NCBI GenBank assembly: GCA_900470155.1
Contig: UBZT01000009.1
Coordinates: 124,001-188,000 of the forward strand
Direction of reading: 5' to 3'
Length of the DNA stretch: 64,000 bases
DNA from: Hyphomicrobiales bacterium
GTDB lineage: Bacteria; Pseudomonadota; Alphaproteobacteria; Rhizobiales; Rhizobiaceae
Positions 7,901 through 16,026 of the stretch are shown piece after piece (within the stretch, counting starts at the first letter, position 1; the number at the start of each line of letters is the position of its first letter). The notes under the pieces were generated by a model, which had not been told where the DNA came from, did not search any database, and was given only the letters and a program-made list of their open reading frames with translations. The position numbers and the translations under genes are program-made.

Positions 7901-8930
7901 CGAAGCGGGCCGCCGACTTGAACGAGACGGCACGCGTCAGCACCCTTCCATCGACCTCCGGCAGCGACACGCTCATCGCAAGATCGCGCGCCGACAGCCC
8001 CTGGCTCGACGCCTCCCATACCGCTTTCGGTGACGAGGAAAAGATCGCCTGCAGCACCACGGCACCCTGTTCGTCGAGAATGGTCGAGGGATTTTCTGAT
8101 CCCGGTGCCGAGACGGCAAAACCGGTCGTGTTGATCACCACCTCCGGCGGCACGTCACCAAAGACAGCCCGCAGTGTCTCGACCGAGACCTGGTCCTTCA
8201 GGCTGGAAACGAACACCGGCAGCACGCGCAACCCTTCCGCCTGCAACGCCTCGATCATCGCCTCGACCGGTTTCGTCTCGCCGCTCTGGACAAGCGCGCG
8301 GTAGAAGCAGATGGCCGCGACGGAGGGTGGTGCAGAGGGGGGCCACGCCTGCACATCCCGCCACTCCGCAATACCGATCGCGCCCCTGCCCGGCCACCAA
8401 ATGCCGGCTTTCAGCAAGGGACGTGCCGGCTCCGGTTTGTCGGCACCCGACAGCATCGCTTCCGCATAGCCGACAAAATGCGCCGTATTGCGGTCGCCGC
8501 CTTCGGTCAGGTAGCGCCACAGCGCTGAACGGTCACCATCCGCGCACAGGCTGAACGGAACAAGCCCGGCATCGGGCTTGTCGTCGCCGGGCAGCGTCAC
8601 GATCAGCGCCCCCTTGGCGCGCGCCGCCGCCGTCAGCGCCTCCAGCGCATAGTGGAAATAGCTGGCACCACCCAGTGCCCTGACGATGATCAGTTTCGCG
8701 TGGCGTGCCGTGCGCTCGACATAGGTATCGACAGACATCGGATGCTTCAGCGCCATCAGACTGGCAAGGCGCCAACTCGACCCAGACCCCGCCGCAGCGA
8801 CGGCCGTGGCCACCGCTGACAGTTCGCTGTCGGCAGCAGACAGAAACAGGATTTCGCCAGGCGACTGCCCAAGATCGATCGCTTCGTCTCCGTCGGCAAT
8901 CGAACCTTTCTGAGCGAGAAGGAGATGCAT
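4968..8930 (-). CDS. cobN: aerobic cobaltochelatase subunit CobN (carries a RIME-derived insert)
   Basis: 1320 aa. CobN with CobS and CobT (not in this window) inserts Co2+ into hydrogenobyrinic acid a,c-diamide using ATP. The BchH/CobN signature is clear: [19 protein letters not shown] in the middle, and [23 protein letters not shown] with [20 protein letters not shown] in the C-terminal third. The start at 8930 ([20 protein letters not shown]) has GGAAGG upstream; the longer frame to 8990 begins inside a RIME element and is rejected. About residues 743-803 are encoded by a second RIME that keeps the frame open. Without it the length would be close to the usual 1250-1280 aa. Whether the insert is tolerated in the folded protein is unknown. 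Confidence 0.93.
   Translation of the reverse strand: [1320 protein letters not shown]
6523..6704. repeat. RIME-type palindromic element inside cobN
   Basis: Terminal arms of about 45 bp are inverted copies of each other (CCCCCCTCTGTCCTGCCGGA at the left, the complement at the right). Each arm contains a smaller palindrome around CTCCCCC...GGGGGAGAT. Between the arms is a less conserved core of about 85 bp. The structure matches Rhizobium-specific intergenic mosaic elements, and three further copies occur in this window. This copy lies in the coding sequence and adds roughly 61 codons without a stop or frameshift. Confidence 0.9.
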
Positions 8931-8966
8931 TACAGGGCGCCTTCCGTGATCGATGCGATAGCCGAT

Positions 8967-9143
8967 ACCCCCCTCTGGCCTGCCGGCCATCTCCCCCTCA
9001 AGGGAGGAAATCGCAAGCGGATAGCTCTCGCCTTAAAACGGCAACCCCTTGTTTCCACGCTACACCTAGCAGGATGCCCGAGGCATCCGATCAGCCGATC
9101 TCCCCCCTTGAGGGGGAGATGGCCGGCAGGCCAGAGGGGGGTG
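8967..9143. repeat. RIME-type palindromic element between cobW and cobN
   Basis: The left arm TACCCCCCTCTGGCCTGCCG and its inverted copy at the right end frame a core of about 85 bp. Nested palindromes CTCCCCCTCAAGGGAG occur in each arm. The element occupies almost all of the cobW-cobN spacer, so cobN is separated from the promoter-proximal genes by strong RNA hairpins. Confidence 0.9.
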
Positions 9144-9175
9144 CTGTCGCGGGTCATCTGTCTATTCTTCTGATG

Positions 9176-10252
9176 TCAGGCCGCCGCAGCCTGCACGGCT
9201 TCGACAACCTCGCCGAAATCCCATTCATGCAGGCCGATCACAACGAGGCGGGTCTCGCGCTTTTCGCCTGAAGTCCATGGCCGGTCGAAATAGGTTTCGA
9301 TCCGTGTGCCGACAGCCTGGATGACGAGCCGCATAGGCTTGCCGGGCACGTCGATGAAGCCCTTGAGACGCAGGATATCATGGCTCTCGATCACCGGCTT
9401 CAGGCGATCGACGAAGGCCGCCGGATCGGCAATCGAACCGAGCTTCAGGACGAAGCTCTCGAATTCGTCATGGTCATGATGATGATCGTGCGCCGCGCCG
9501 CTTTCATGCAGCGCCTCATGCTCCAGTTCGTGATGCGACTTGCGATTGTCGATATCGTCCTCGGTACCGGCACCGATGCCCAGCAGCACCAGCGAAGAAA
9601 CCTCGCCATTGCGTGCTTCGACCATAGGCGGCTTGCGCTTCACCCGGCCGGTCACCTCGGCGCGAACGGCGGCGATGGCGGCGGCATCAAGCAGGTCGGT
9701 CTTGTTCAAGACGATCAGGTCGGCGCAGGTCAGCTGGTCCTCGAAAAGCTCTTCGATCGGGCTTTCGTGATCGAGGCTTTCATCCTCGGCCCGAGCCGCA
9801 TCCACCTTGTCGTGGTCATCGGCAAACCGGCCAGCGGCAACGGCTGCGCTGTCGACCACGGTGATGACGCCGTCGACCGTGACGCGGGTGCGGATATCCG
9901 GCCAGTTGAACGCGGCGACCAGCGGCTGCGGCAAAGCGAGGCCCGAGGTCTCGATGACGATGTGGTCGGGCTTCACGTCTCGATCGAGCAGCCTCTGCAT
10001 CGTCGGGATGAAATCGTCGGCGACCGTGCAGCAGATGCAGCCATTGGTCAGCTCGATAATGTCGTCTTCGGTGCAATTGTCGGCACCGCAGCCCTTCAGC
10101 ACGTCGCCATCGACGCCAAGATCGCCGAATTCATTGATGATCAAGGCGATTTTCTTGCCGTTTGCATTCATCAGCATGTTGCGGATGATCGTGGTCTTGC
10201 CCGCGCCGAGGAAGCCGGTGATCACGGTGGCGGGAATTTTCTGCTGCAACAT
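9176..10252 (-). CDS. cobW: CobW, COG0523-family GTP-binding metallochaperone
   Basis: 358 aa. The N-terminal G3E GTPase domain has Walker A GFLGAGKTT at residues 13-21 and the metal-binding CXCC motif in GCICC at 71-75. A guanine-specificity NKTD occurs near residue 184. A His-rich loop (AHDHHHDHDEF) near residue 255 precedes the CobW C-terminal domain. CobW is thought to deliver Co2+ to the CobNST chelatase, which fits its place between cobP and cobN. An AAGGG ribosome binding site precedes the ATG. The gene begins 3 bp after the cobP stop. Confidence 0.95.
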   Translation of the reverse strand: MLQQKIPATVITGFLGAGKTTIIRNMLMNANGKKIALIINEFGDLGVDGDVLKGCGADNCTEDDIIELTNGCICCTVADDFIPTMQRLLDRDVKPDHIVIETSGLALPQPLVAAFNWPDIRTRVTVDGVITVVDSAAVAAGRFADDHDKVDAARAEDESLDHESPIEELFEDQLTCADLIVLNKTDLLDAAAIAAVRAEVTGRVKRKPPMVEARNGEVSSLVLLGIGAGTEDDIDNRKSHHELEHEALHESGAAHDHHHDHDEFESFVLKLGSIADPAAFVDRLKPVIESHDILRLKGFIDVPGKPMRLVIQAVGTRIETYFDRPWTSGEKRETRLVVIGLHEWDFGEVVEAVQAAAA

Positions 10253-10255
10253 GGT

Positions 10256-10783
10256 TCAACCCTTCATTTTCAGCGGCAATCCGGCCGCGACGAAATACAC
10301 GTCCGCAGCCTTGGCTGCGATCATCTGGTGAAGCCGTCCGGCATGGTCGCGAAAGTCGCGCGCCATCCGGTTTTCCGGCACGATGCCGAGACCGACTTCG
10401 TTGGAAACAAACACGACCCGGGCTTTCAGCGACGGCAGCAGGTCCGCGAGTGCGCCGCTCTCTGCAGCAACATCACGTCCCTCCTCCATCATCAGATTTG
10501 TGACCCAGAGCGTCAGGCAATCGACCAGCACCACCCGGCTGGGATCGTCGAGCCGCGCCAGCATGCCGACGAGGTCGAGCGGCTCTTCATGCGTGGTCCA
10601 GCCATGGCTGGCGCGATCCTGCTGATGGGCTTCGATACGCGCGCCCATCTCCTCATCCCAGGCGCGACCGGTGGCGAGGTAGTTGAGCGCAAGGCCGCTG
10701 TCGCGGCAGATCTGTTCGGCAAAGCGCGACTTGCCGGAACGGGCGCCGCCCAGGACAAAAACGGAGGAATGAACGGACTGCAT
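10256..10783 (-). CDS. cobP: adenosylcobinamide kinase / cobinamide-phosphate guanylyltransferase
   Basis: 175 aa, standard size for CobP/CobU. It phosphorylates adenosylcobinamide and then attaches GMP to give AdoCbi-GDP in nucleotide-loop assembly. P-loop GGARSGKS is at residues 12-19. [12 protein letters not shown], the RIEAHQQDR region and [13 protein letters not shown] match the family, as does [12 protein letters not shown] toward the C-terminus. It is the first large gene of the operon behind the B12 riboswitch. The 47-codon frame described separately ends 3 bp upstream. Confidence 0.95.
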   Translation of the reverse strand: MQSVHSSVFVLGGARSGKSRFAEQICRDSGLALNYLATGRAWDEEMGARIEAHQQDRASHGWTTHEEPLDLVGMLARLDDPSRVVLVDCLTLWVTNLMMEEGRDVAAESGALADLLPSLKARVVFVSNEVGLGIVPENRMARDFRDHAGRLHQMIAAKAADVYFVAAGLPLKMKG

Positions 10784-10786
10784 GAT

Positions 10787-10930
10787 TCAGCCATGCTCCG
10801 CAATACGGGAGCAGGAGAACGGCGTGACCGACAAAATGCCGTCGCCAAGCAGACCAGGCCGGTACGCATCCCTAACCGGATGCACCGTCCCGCGCGACCA
10901 TGAGGTCCCGCAGAAATCAAACGTCGCCAC
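10787..10930 (-). CDS. possible 47-aa small protein or leader peptide ahead of cobP
   Basis: A GTG at 10930 is preceded by GGAGG with 5 bases of spacing. It opens a 47-residue frame (start MATFDFCGTSWSRGTVHPV if GTG is read as Met, end SCSRIAEHG) that stops 3 bp before the cobP ATG. It lies in the 200-nt leader between the B12 riboswitch and cobP, where no other gene fits. I recognise no family. It contains two Cys and no hydrophobic segment. The strong ribosome binding site and exact abutment to cobP suggest translational coupling; chance is not excluded. Confidence 0.4.
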   Translation of the reverse strand: MATFDFCGTSWSRGTVHPVRDAYRPGLLGDGILSVTPFSCSRIAEHG

Positions 10931-10994
10931 GACAACCTCCGTGCTGGCGCCGGGGATCTCTCCCCATAAATTGGGCCTTCACGGCCCGTCACGG

Positions 10995-11320
10995 ACGGCA
11001 GGTCTCCTGGCTCACAGCTGCCGGCGAAAACGCCAACGGATCCTCCTCGCCTTCCCAGGGTTTGATGGCAGTCGCGAAAAGGCGGACGATTCGTAGATAA
11101 AGAGGCGTCCAACCCCGGCTGATCGCGCTGCCACCCCAGTGGCTTTTCCGGTTTCCTGCATCCAGCACCGACCGCACCTGCGATCCGTCATGCCTTCGGC
11201 ACCAAAACCGGATGGAAAACCCTCGCTGCTCTACAGTCGCGGGGTCGGCTGCGTTTGGCAGTCCCGATCTGGGTCCCTGCCTCCGCATTCCCTTTTGCTT
11301 TCCAGGCCACACTTCTGTCG
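10995..11320 (-). ncRNA. cobalamin (AdoCbl) riboswitch
   Basis: Read on the minus strand, the 5' part has AAAGGGAATGCGGAGG and then the core CCGACCCCGCGACTGTAGAG. After that come AAAGCCACTGGG, CTGGGAAGGCGAGGAGG and the 3' hallmark GAGCCAGGAGACCTGCC at 11013-10997. These are the conserved blocks of the class I cobalamin riboswitch in the expected order. It sits upstream of cobP-cobW-cobN-cobO and should lower their expression when adenosylcobalamin is abundant. The outer boundaries are approximate. Confidence 0.93.
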
Positions 11321-11342
11321 CCCGAAAACCATCCAAGTCAAA

Positions 11343-11371
11343 GGATTAGGCCGTGACTTGCGGCAAGTCAA
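11343..11371 (-). promoter_or_regulatory. candidate promoter of the cob operon
   Basis: On the minus strand TTGACT (11371-11366) and TAATCC (11348-11343) are separated by 17 bases, just upstream of the riboswitch. The spacer contains a near-palindrome TGACTTGC-G-GCAAGTCA (11354-11370 region). The -35 box is good and the -10 box weak. Confidence 0.4.
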
Positions 11372-11427
11372 TCAAGACCGGCCGCGCATCAACGGCTATT
11401 GACGAAATTCGGGATTGGCAGTCAGAA

Positions 11428-12213
11428 CTAGGGCGCCAAGCACTCGGCATCCGTGACCGGATCGCATTGTCCGTCAAGCCGAACAGACCCACGTGCGCCC
11501 TGCTCCACCGGACCACCTTGCGCCGGCGCGTTGCGGGCTTTTGCCTTTTGCGGCTGAACCACGGGAGCCACAATCACCGGAGCAACGATTTCCGCCGGAA
11601 CGGGAACCGGCACTGCATCAACGACGGGCGTAGGCTTGGCCGCCGCAACCGGTGCTGCAGTGCGTAGCGGCGGCGGCGTGACAGCAGCCGCAACGGCAGG
11701 TGCGGGATCGCTCGCAAACCGCGTCGACATCGTCTTCGGCGGCCGCACCGTCCTGATCCGTGGTACAGTCAGCGAAAAGGCAAAACGGATTCGGGCGGCG
11801 ATTTCTTCGGCCAGCGGCTCCCGGCCGAAGCGCGGATCATTGGTCGGGCTATTGACGGTAAAGGTTCCGGCGGCAACCGGTTCGCCGGTCTCGATCGATG
11901 CCGCCGTCACGGTAAAACGCACCTGCTCGAAATAGCGGCGGGCATTCAGGCCGGCTCCGAACTTGTCGATCTTGACCAGCAGTACGACGCGCTCGGCGCC
12001 AGCCGGTGGCCGGGTCGAGGCAATCGCCGCCGCAACCCGCCGATCGATGCCCTTGATCAGATCATATGGAACGCTTGCATCGGCCAGCACTGTTACGTCG
12101 CGCACATAATAGACGAGCGGTCGACGAATACGGTTTTCCCCGGACAGGGAACAAGCGGACAGGACGAGGAGGAGCCCGAGCGCAAAAGCGATGCGGAAAC
12201 TGCGAGCAACCAT
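11428..12213 (-). CDS. putative outer-membrane lipoprotein with Pro/Ala/Val-rich tail
   Basis: 261 aa. The signal peptide ends in a lipobox LSAC at residues 18-21, so the protein is probably lipidated. Residues 30-155 form a compact domain with alternating strands (LVYYVRDVTVLADASVPYD, VVLLVKIDKFGAG) resembling DUF4136/ABC-associated lipoproteins, though I cannot assign the family firmly. Residues 160-245 are low-complexity Pro/Ala/Val, likely a flexible spacer, and the C-terminus has a short Cys pair (CDPVTDAEC). It stands alone between the ATP12 gene and the cob riboswitch. Confidence 0.75.
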   Translation of the reverse strand: MVARSFRIAFALGLLLVLSACSLSGENRIRRPLVYYVRDVTVLADASVPYDLIKGIDRRVAAAIASTRPPAGAERVVLLVKIDKFGAGLNARRYFEQVRFTVTAASIETGEPVAAGTFTVNSPTNDPRFGREPLAEEIAARIRFAFSLTVPRIRTVRPPKTMSTRFASDPAPAVAAAVTPPPLRTAAPVAAAKPTPVVDAVPVPVPAEIVAPVIVAPVVQPQKAKARNAPAQGGPVEQGARGSVRLDGQCDPVTDAECLAP

Positions 12214-12278
12214 CTGGACAACCCCGACGCGGTGATTCTAACCCGTCCGAGCATTGGTCGATTATGGTTAGCCCTTCG

Positions 12279-13082
12279 TTAATCCTGACTGTAGAGGGCA
12301 GCAAACAGCGATGCTGCGGCTGCTATTTCACTGTAGCGCGCCGCGCGACGCGCTTCAGCCTCATCGTCGCTGCCCCAGTGCTCGATCGTCCAGTCTTCAT
12401 CGAGATGGGCAAGGTCCCACACCGTATCGAGATCGAAGGCACCATCGGCAAAAGCCAGCGCCAGGATCGAAGAACCGGCAAGTGTCGTCACGACATGCAG
12501 GCAGGACAGACGGAAGGCTTCCCGGTAGCGTTCAAGACCGGCCGCATAGGCTTGCAGCGCCTGGGCCGGCTGTTCCTGGTGGATCACGCCTTCCGCCAGG
12601 ATGAAACGGGCCTGATGCGCCTGCGCAACCCAGGCCAGAACAGGATCCCAGCGGTTCGCTTGCCGGTCGACAAGCTCCTGCTGGCTATCGGCGCGGTAGC
12701 ACAAAAGGTCACTGCCGGCAAAGCGCACGATCTCGTCGAACACTTCGGAAAGGTTGAGGCTGACAGCATCGATCGCGGTATTGGCAAGCTTGGTGATCGG
12801 CATCGTTGCCGGATTGATCACCTGATCCTGCGCCGCCCATTCGGCGGCAACCAGGTCGGCCGCCTCCTGCGTCGGCAAACGCAGAGTATTCTTGGCGGGC
12901 GTCTTCACCGGTTTTCCGTCGAGATGGATCGCAAATCCCTCCCCGTCGGCGGAAATCGACACGGTCGTGTAGAACCGCTTCGGCAGCGGCCGCTTCATCT
13001 GGATCTGCGCCCGGCGCACCGGATCGGCATCGCTCTGTTCCGGAATGAACGTGCCGGAAATGTCGCTGAGCTCGTCACGCAT
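12279..13082 (-). CDS. ATP12-family F1-ATPase assembly chaperone
   Basis: 267 aa. It matches ATP12 (PF07542), the chaperone that binds free F1-alpha subunits in mitochondria and alphaproteobacteria. Visible features are KRFYTTVSI, FAIHLDGKPVKTPAKNTL, AAEWAAQ with MPITKLANTAID, and the C-terminal WTIEHWGSDDEAEARRA. The gene follows the HAD phosphatase by 11 bp, suggesting one transcript running from rluC. The alphaproteobacterial restriction of the family supports the taxonomic call. Confidence 0.9.
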   Translation of the reverse strand: MRDELSDISGTFIPEQSDADPVRRAQIQMKRPLPKRFYTTVSISADGEGFAIHLDGKPVKTPAKNTLRLPTQEAADLVAAEWAAQDQVINPATMPITKLANTAIDAVSLNLSEVFDEIVRFAGSDLLCYRADSQQELVDRQANRWDPVLAWVAQAHQARFILAEGVIHQEQPAQALQAYAAGLERYREAFRLSCLHVVTTLAGSSILALAFADGAFDLDTVWDLAHLDEDWTIEHWGSDDEAEARRAARYSEIAAAASLFAALYSQD

Positions 13083-13093
13083 GATTAGGGTCC

Positions 13094-13747
13094 TCAGTGG
13101 ATATAGGCGAGAAGATCAGCCGGGCGGTCGACGACCGCATCGGCACCGGCTTTCCAGAGTTCATCGACCGAGGCATAGCCCCAGGAGACGCCGATGGCGG
13201 TCGCGCCTGCAGCCTTGGCCATCTGCATGTCGAACACGGCATCGCCAATGACGATCGTCTCAGACGGTGCAATCCCCGATTCGTCACAGCATTCCGTCAC
13301 CATCGCCGGGTGCGGCTTTGACGGGCAGTCATCGGCCGTGCGGCAGAACTGGAAATGCGGCGCAAAGCCGTGGCCTTCCAGGACCATGGCCAGCCCGCGT
13401 CGCGACTTTCCAGTGACCGAACCCAAGACAACATCGTCTCGGGCGGCCAGCGTGTCGATCACGCTGCGGATACCGTCGAACAAAGGCTCTTCAAAACCGC
13501 TGTCGCGACGGACGTCGCCGAAGATCGACTTGTAGTAGGTCGCCATCGCGACCGCCTCGTCATCGGCATGCGGCTTGCCGTCCATGCGGGCAATGGCAAT
13601 GTCGAGCGTCAGGCCAATGATCGCCTTGGTCTCGGCGACCTCAGGTTCGCGCTTGCCGAATTGCAGGAAAGTCCGGCGCATCACCTCATGGATCAAGCCG
13701 ACGCTATCGACCAGCGTGCCGTCGCAATCGAACAGGACCAGCTTCAT
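13094..13747 (-). CDS. HAD-superfamily hydrolase, phosphoglycolate phosphatase-like
   Basis: 217 aa. HAD motif I is MKLVLFDCDGTLVDS at the N-terminus (nucleophile Asp8, acid Asp10). Motif II is the GSVTGKS region and motif IV is ETIVIGDAVFDMQMAKAAG, all as in subfamily IA phosphatases. The substrate is a small phosphorylated metabolite but cannot be specified. It overlaps the pseudouridine synthase stop by 4 bp, a linkage seen widely in rhizobia. Confidence 0.9.
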   Translation of the reverse strand: MKLVLFDCDGTLVDSVGLIHEVMRRTFLQFGKREPEVAETKAIIGLTLDIAIARMDGKPHADDEAVAMATYYKSIFGDVRRDSGFEEPLFDGIRSVIDTLAARDDVVLGSVTGKSRRGLAMVLEGHGFAPHFQFCRTADDCPSKPHPAMVTECCDESGIAPSETIVIGDAVFDMQMAKAAGATAIGVSWGYASVDELWKAGADAVVDRPADLLAYIH

Positions 13748-14739
13748 TCGTGATCTTCCCGCTCACCCGACGCCATGTCGAAGCCGAACAGGTTCCAAGT
13801 CTGCACCATATGCGGCGGCAGAGGCGCCGTCACCTTCAGGCGTCCGCCATCCGGATGCGGGATGTCGATATGCCGGGCGTGCAGATGCAGGCGCTTCTGC
13901 ACGCCGCCAGGGAAGTCCCAGTTGTGATCGTCGTCGAAATATTTCGGATCGCCGATGATCGGATGTCCCATATGCAGGGCATGCACGCGCAGCTGGTGGG
14001 TACGGCCGGTATAAGGCTCCATCTCCAGCCAGGCGAATGTATGCGCCGCCGTCTCCAGAACGCGGTAATAGGAGATCGCGTGATCGGCACCGTCCTCGCC
14101 ATGTTTGCAGACGCGCATGCGGTCGCCCTCATCGGTCTGGTCCTTGACCAGCCAGGTCGAGATCTTGTCGCTCTGCTTGCGCGGCACGCCCTTGACCAGA
14201 GCCCAGTAGGTCTTCTTGGTATCGCGCTCACGGAAGGCGGCAGTCAGCTTCTGCGCTGCACCGCGCGTCTTGGCCACCACCAGAACACCGGACGTGTCGC
14301 GGTCGAGGCGATGCACCAGGCGCGGCTTCTCACCCTTCTTGCTGGTCCAGGCTTCGAGCATCTTGTCGATATGGCGCACCAGGCCGGAACCGCCCTGCAC
14401 CGCAAGGCCGGCCGGCTTGTTCAGGACGATGACCTTTTCGTCTTCATGCAGCAGCATGCGCGACAGGAGTTCGCCGTCTTCGGAATGCTTGAGATCGTGC
14501 GAGCCGATCGGACCGGACTTGACCTTCAGGTCGACGTCAAGCGGTGGAATGCGAACCACCTGCCCCGGCTGAACGCGTGCATCGGTCTTCACCCGGCCAC
14601 CATCGACGCGCACCTGGCCGGAGCGCAGAAGTTTCTGCAACGGGCCGAAGCCAAGCCCCGGGAAATGCACCTTGAACCAACGGTCCAGGCGCATGCCGGC
14701 CTCGTCGGCTGCCACGGTGATATGTTCGATGCCTGCCAT
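13744..14739 (-). CDS. rluC: RluA/RluC-family 23S rRNA pseudouridine synthase
   Basis: 331 aa from ATG at 14739 (MAGIEHITVAADEAGMRLDRW); a GTG at 14766 would add nine residues. An S4 RNA-binding domain covers about residues 12-75 (LQKLLRSGQVRVDGGRVK). The catalytic domain carries the RluA signature LVHRLDRDTSGVLVVAK with the catalytic Asp. GRTHQLRVHALHMGHPIIGD follows. RluC modifies 23S rRNA positions 955, 2504 and 2580 in E. coli; the exact sites here are inferred. It ends with a 4-bp overlap onto the HAD gene. Confidence 0.88.
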   Translation of the reverse strand: MAGIEHITVAADEAGMRLDRWFKVHFPGLGFGPLQKLLRSGQVRVDGGRVKTDARVQPGQVVRIPPLDVDLKVKSGPIGSHDLKHSEDGELLSRMLLHEDEKVIVLNKPAGLAVQGGSGLVRHIDKMLEAWTSKKGEKPRLVHRLDRDTSGVLVVAKTRGAAQKLTAAFRERDTKKTYWALVKGVPRKQSDKISTWLVKDQTDEGDRMRVCKHGEDGADHAISYYRVLETAAHTFAWLEMEPYTGRTHQLRVHALHMGHPIIGDPKYFDDDHNWDFPGGVQKRLHLHARHIDIPHPDGGRLKVTAPLPPHMVQTWNLFGFDMASGEREDHE

Positions 14740-14835
14740 GATATTCAGAACTTTCTTTGTCGCCACAGGCCCTGCCTGCGCCTTTTTATGTGCGCTTTAG
14801 AGCATTTCGCCGCAATATGGAAACAGGAAAACCGA

Positions 14836-15219
14836 TTAGCCGAAGCTGCGCGCCAGGCCAAGGCCCAGCACTGCTGCTCCGATCGACAGGATGACACTGG
14901 CAGCGACATAGACAAGCGGCATCACCAAGGCACCCCGTTCGGCCAGCACAATGGCGTCCAGCGTAAACGCCGAGAATGTGGTGAAGCCGCCCAGAACGCC
15001 GGTAATCAGCAGCAGTCGCAAGGCATCCGAAGCGCCGAAGCGCACCATGACCACATGCGACAGAAGGCCGATCGCAAACGAACCGACGATATTGACCGTC
15101 AACGTCCCCCACGGGAAGTTCGGCCCCATCAGGCGCAGCGCCGCCATACCGGTCAGATAGCGCAAAACAGACCCGATGGCGCCGCCAAGCGCAACCAACA
15201 CCATATGATACATCGACAA
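14836..15219 (-). CDS. crcB: CrcB/Fluc fluoride channel
   Basis: 127 aa with four hydrophobic segments, the size of a Fluc subunit that works as an antiparallel dimer exporting F-. Diagnostic motifs are GGAIGSVLRY near the N-terminus, WGTLTVNIVGSFAIG (the conserved Asn) and GGFTTFSAFTLD with the Phe-box and polar track. No fluoride riboswitch core was seen in the short upstream gap, so expression probably depends on another promoter. Confidence 0.93.
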   Translation of the reverse strand: MSMYHMVLVALGGAIGSVLRYLTGMAALRLMGPNFPWGTLTVNIVGSFAIGLLSHVVMVRFGASDALRLLLITGVLGGFTTFSAFTLDAIVLAERGALVMPLVYVAASVILSIGAAVLGLGLARSFG

Positions 15220-15264
15220 CTCCAGGCGTCTTAGAGAGCCGCCCGGATTACCGGACCTACGAGG

Positions 15265-15801
15265 TCACTGGACGGCAGCTTTCAGAAATTCTGTAGTGAA
15301 CGTAGCAAGCGCAGTCCAGTCGGTAAATTGATGGTCCTGACTGACGTCTATCGATGCCCTTTCGCGCGCCGCCATGCGTCGCATCATCCAGCGCTTGAAG
15401 AAATCATACTCACTGTAGCGCAGTGCTCCGGCCGCGTGATGCACCATGCCGGGCCGCCAATGCGTTTCTGCAAACAGGCTGCCTGCGAAATCCTGCGCCT
15501 CCTGCCGCTCTTCCTCCAGCTCGCTGCGGATCAACAGCGAAACAGAGACAAAGGCCGTCGGGATCGATTTCAACCAATCAGCTTCGCGACGGACGAAGCC
15601 GACGAAGGGATCCGGGTAGCGCCCCGCATGCACCGGCGCGCAAAGGATCGCGGCCTGGGGATGATCAACGCCGTATTCGACCATCTCCCCGACATTGAAC
15701 AACAAGGCCCGGTGACCATGTTTCTCGATCTCCGCAGCGATCGCCTCAGCAATCTTGCGTGTCTGCCCCTCGATGCTGACATAGCCAACCAGAACAATCA
15801 T
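15265..15801 (-). CDS. flavodoxin-domain protein, HemG-like
   Basis: 178 aa from ATG at 15801, which follows GGGAGG. The start MIVLVGYVSIEGQTRKIAEAI is the flavodoxin FMN phosphate loop (S/T-x-E/T-G-x-T). The C-terminal half (FKRWMMRRMAARERASIDVS, YEFTDW-like end) resembles the HemG-type protoporphyrinogen oxidase/flavodoxin family. HemG oxidises protoporphyrinogen IX. Many rhizobial members have other or unknown roles, so I keep the call at family level. Confidence 0.8.
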   Translation of the reverse strand: MIVLVGYVSIEGQTRKIAEAIAAEIEKHGHRALLFNVGEMVEYGVDHPQAAILCAPVHAGRYPDPFVGFVRREADWLKSIPTAFVSVSLLIRSELEEERQEAQDFAGSLFAETHWRPGMVHHAAGALRYSEYDFFKRWMMRRMAARERASIDVSQDHQFTDWTALATFTTEFLKAAVQ

Positions 15802-16026
15802 TCCACCCTCCCGCAAAGCGCTTTATCTAGGCGCCTTCGAATTGTTGAACCTTGTAACAGACCCAACAGAACAGGTTCTTGATCTAGCACAAATGCCGCT
15901 GTTTACGGCCTTTTCCGCTGCACGACACAACCATGGCATTTTATTAAAAACACGTCATTCGATTTAAAGATGCAGAGATATCCGTGCTTTATGATCAAGT
16001 GGTAAAGTAATATCTGGATGTAACCC

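Noticed and set aside
8931..8990. N-terminal extension of CobN beginning MAGRPEGG
   Set aside because: This start lies inside a RIME; the internal ATG at 8930 has a ribosome binding site and matches the normal CobN N-terminus.
10513..11112. 199-codon minus-strand frame across cobP start and the riboswitch
   Set aside because: It is in a different frame from both cobP and the 47-codon candidate, crosses the riboswitch and has no supporting start signal.
15220..15264. Fluoride riboswitch ahead of crcB
   Set aside because: The gap is only 45 bp and has no crcB-motif pseudoknot sequence.
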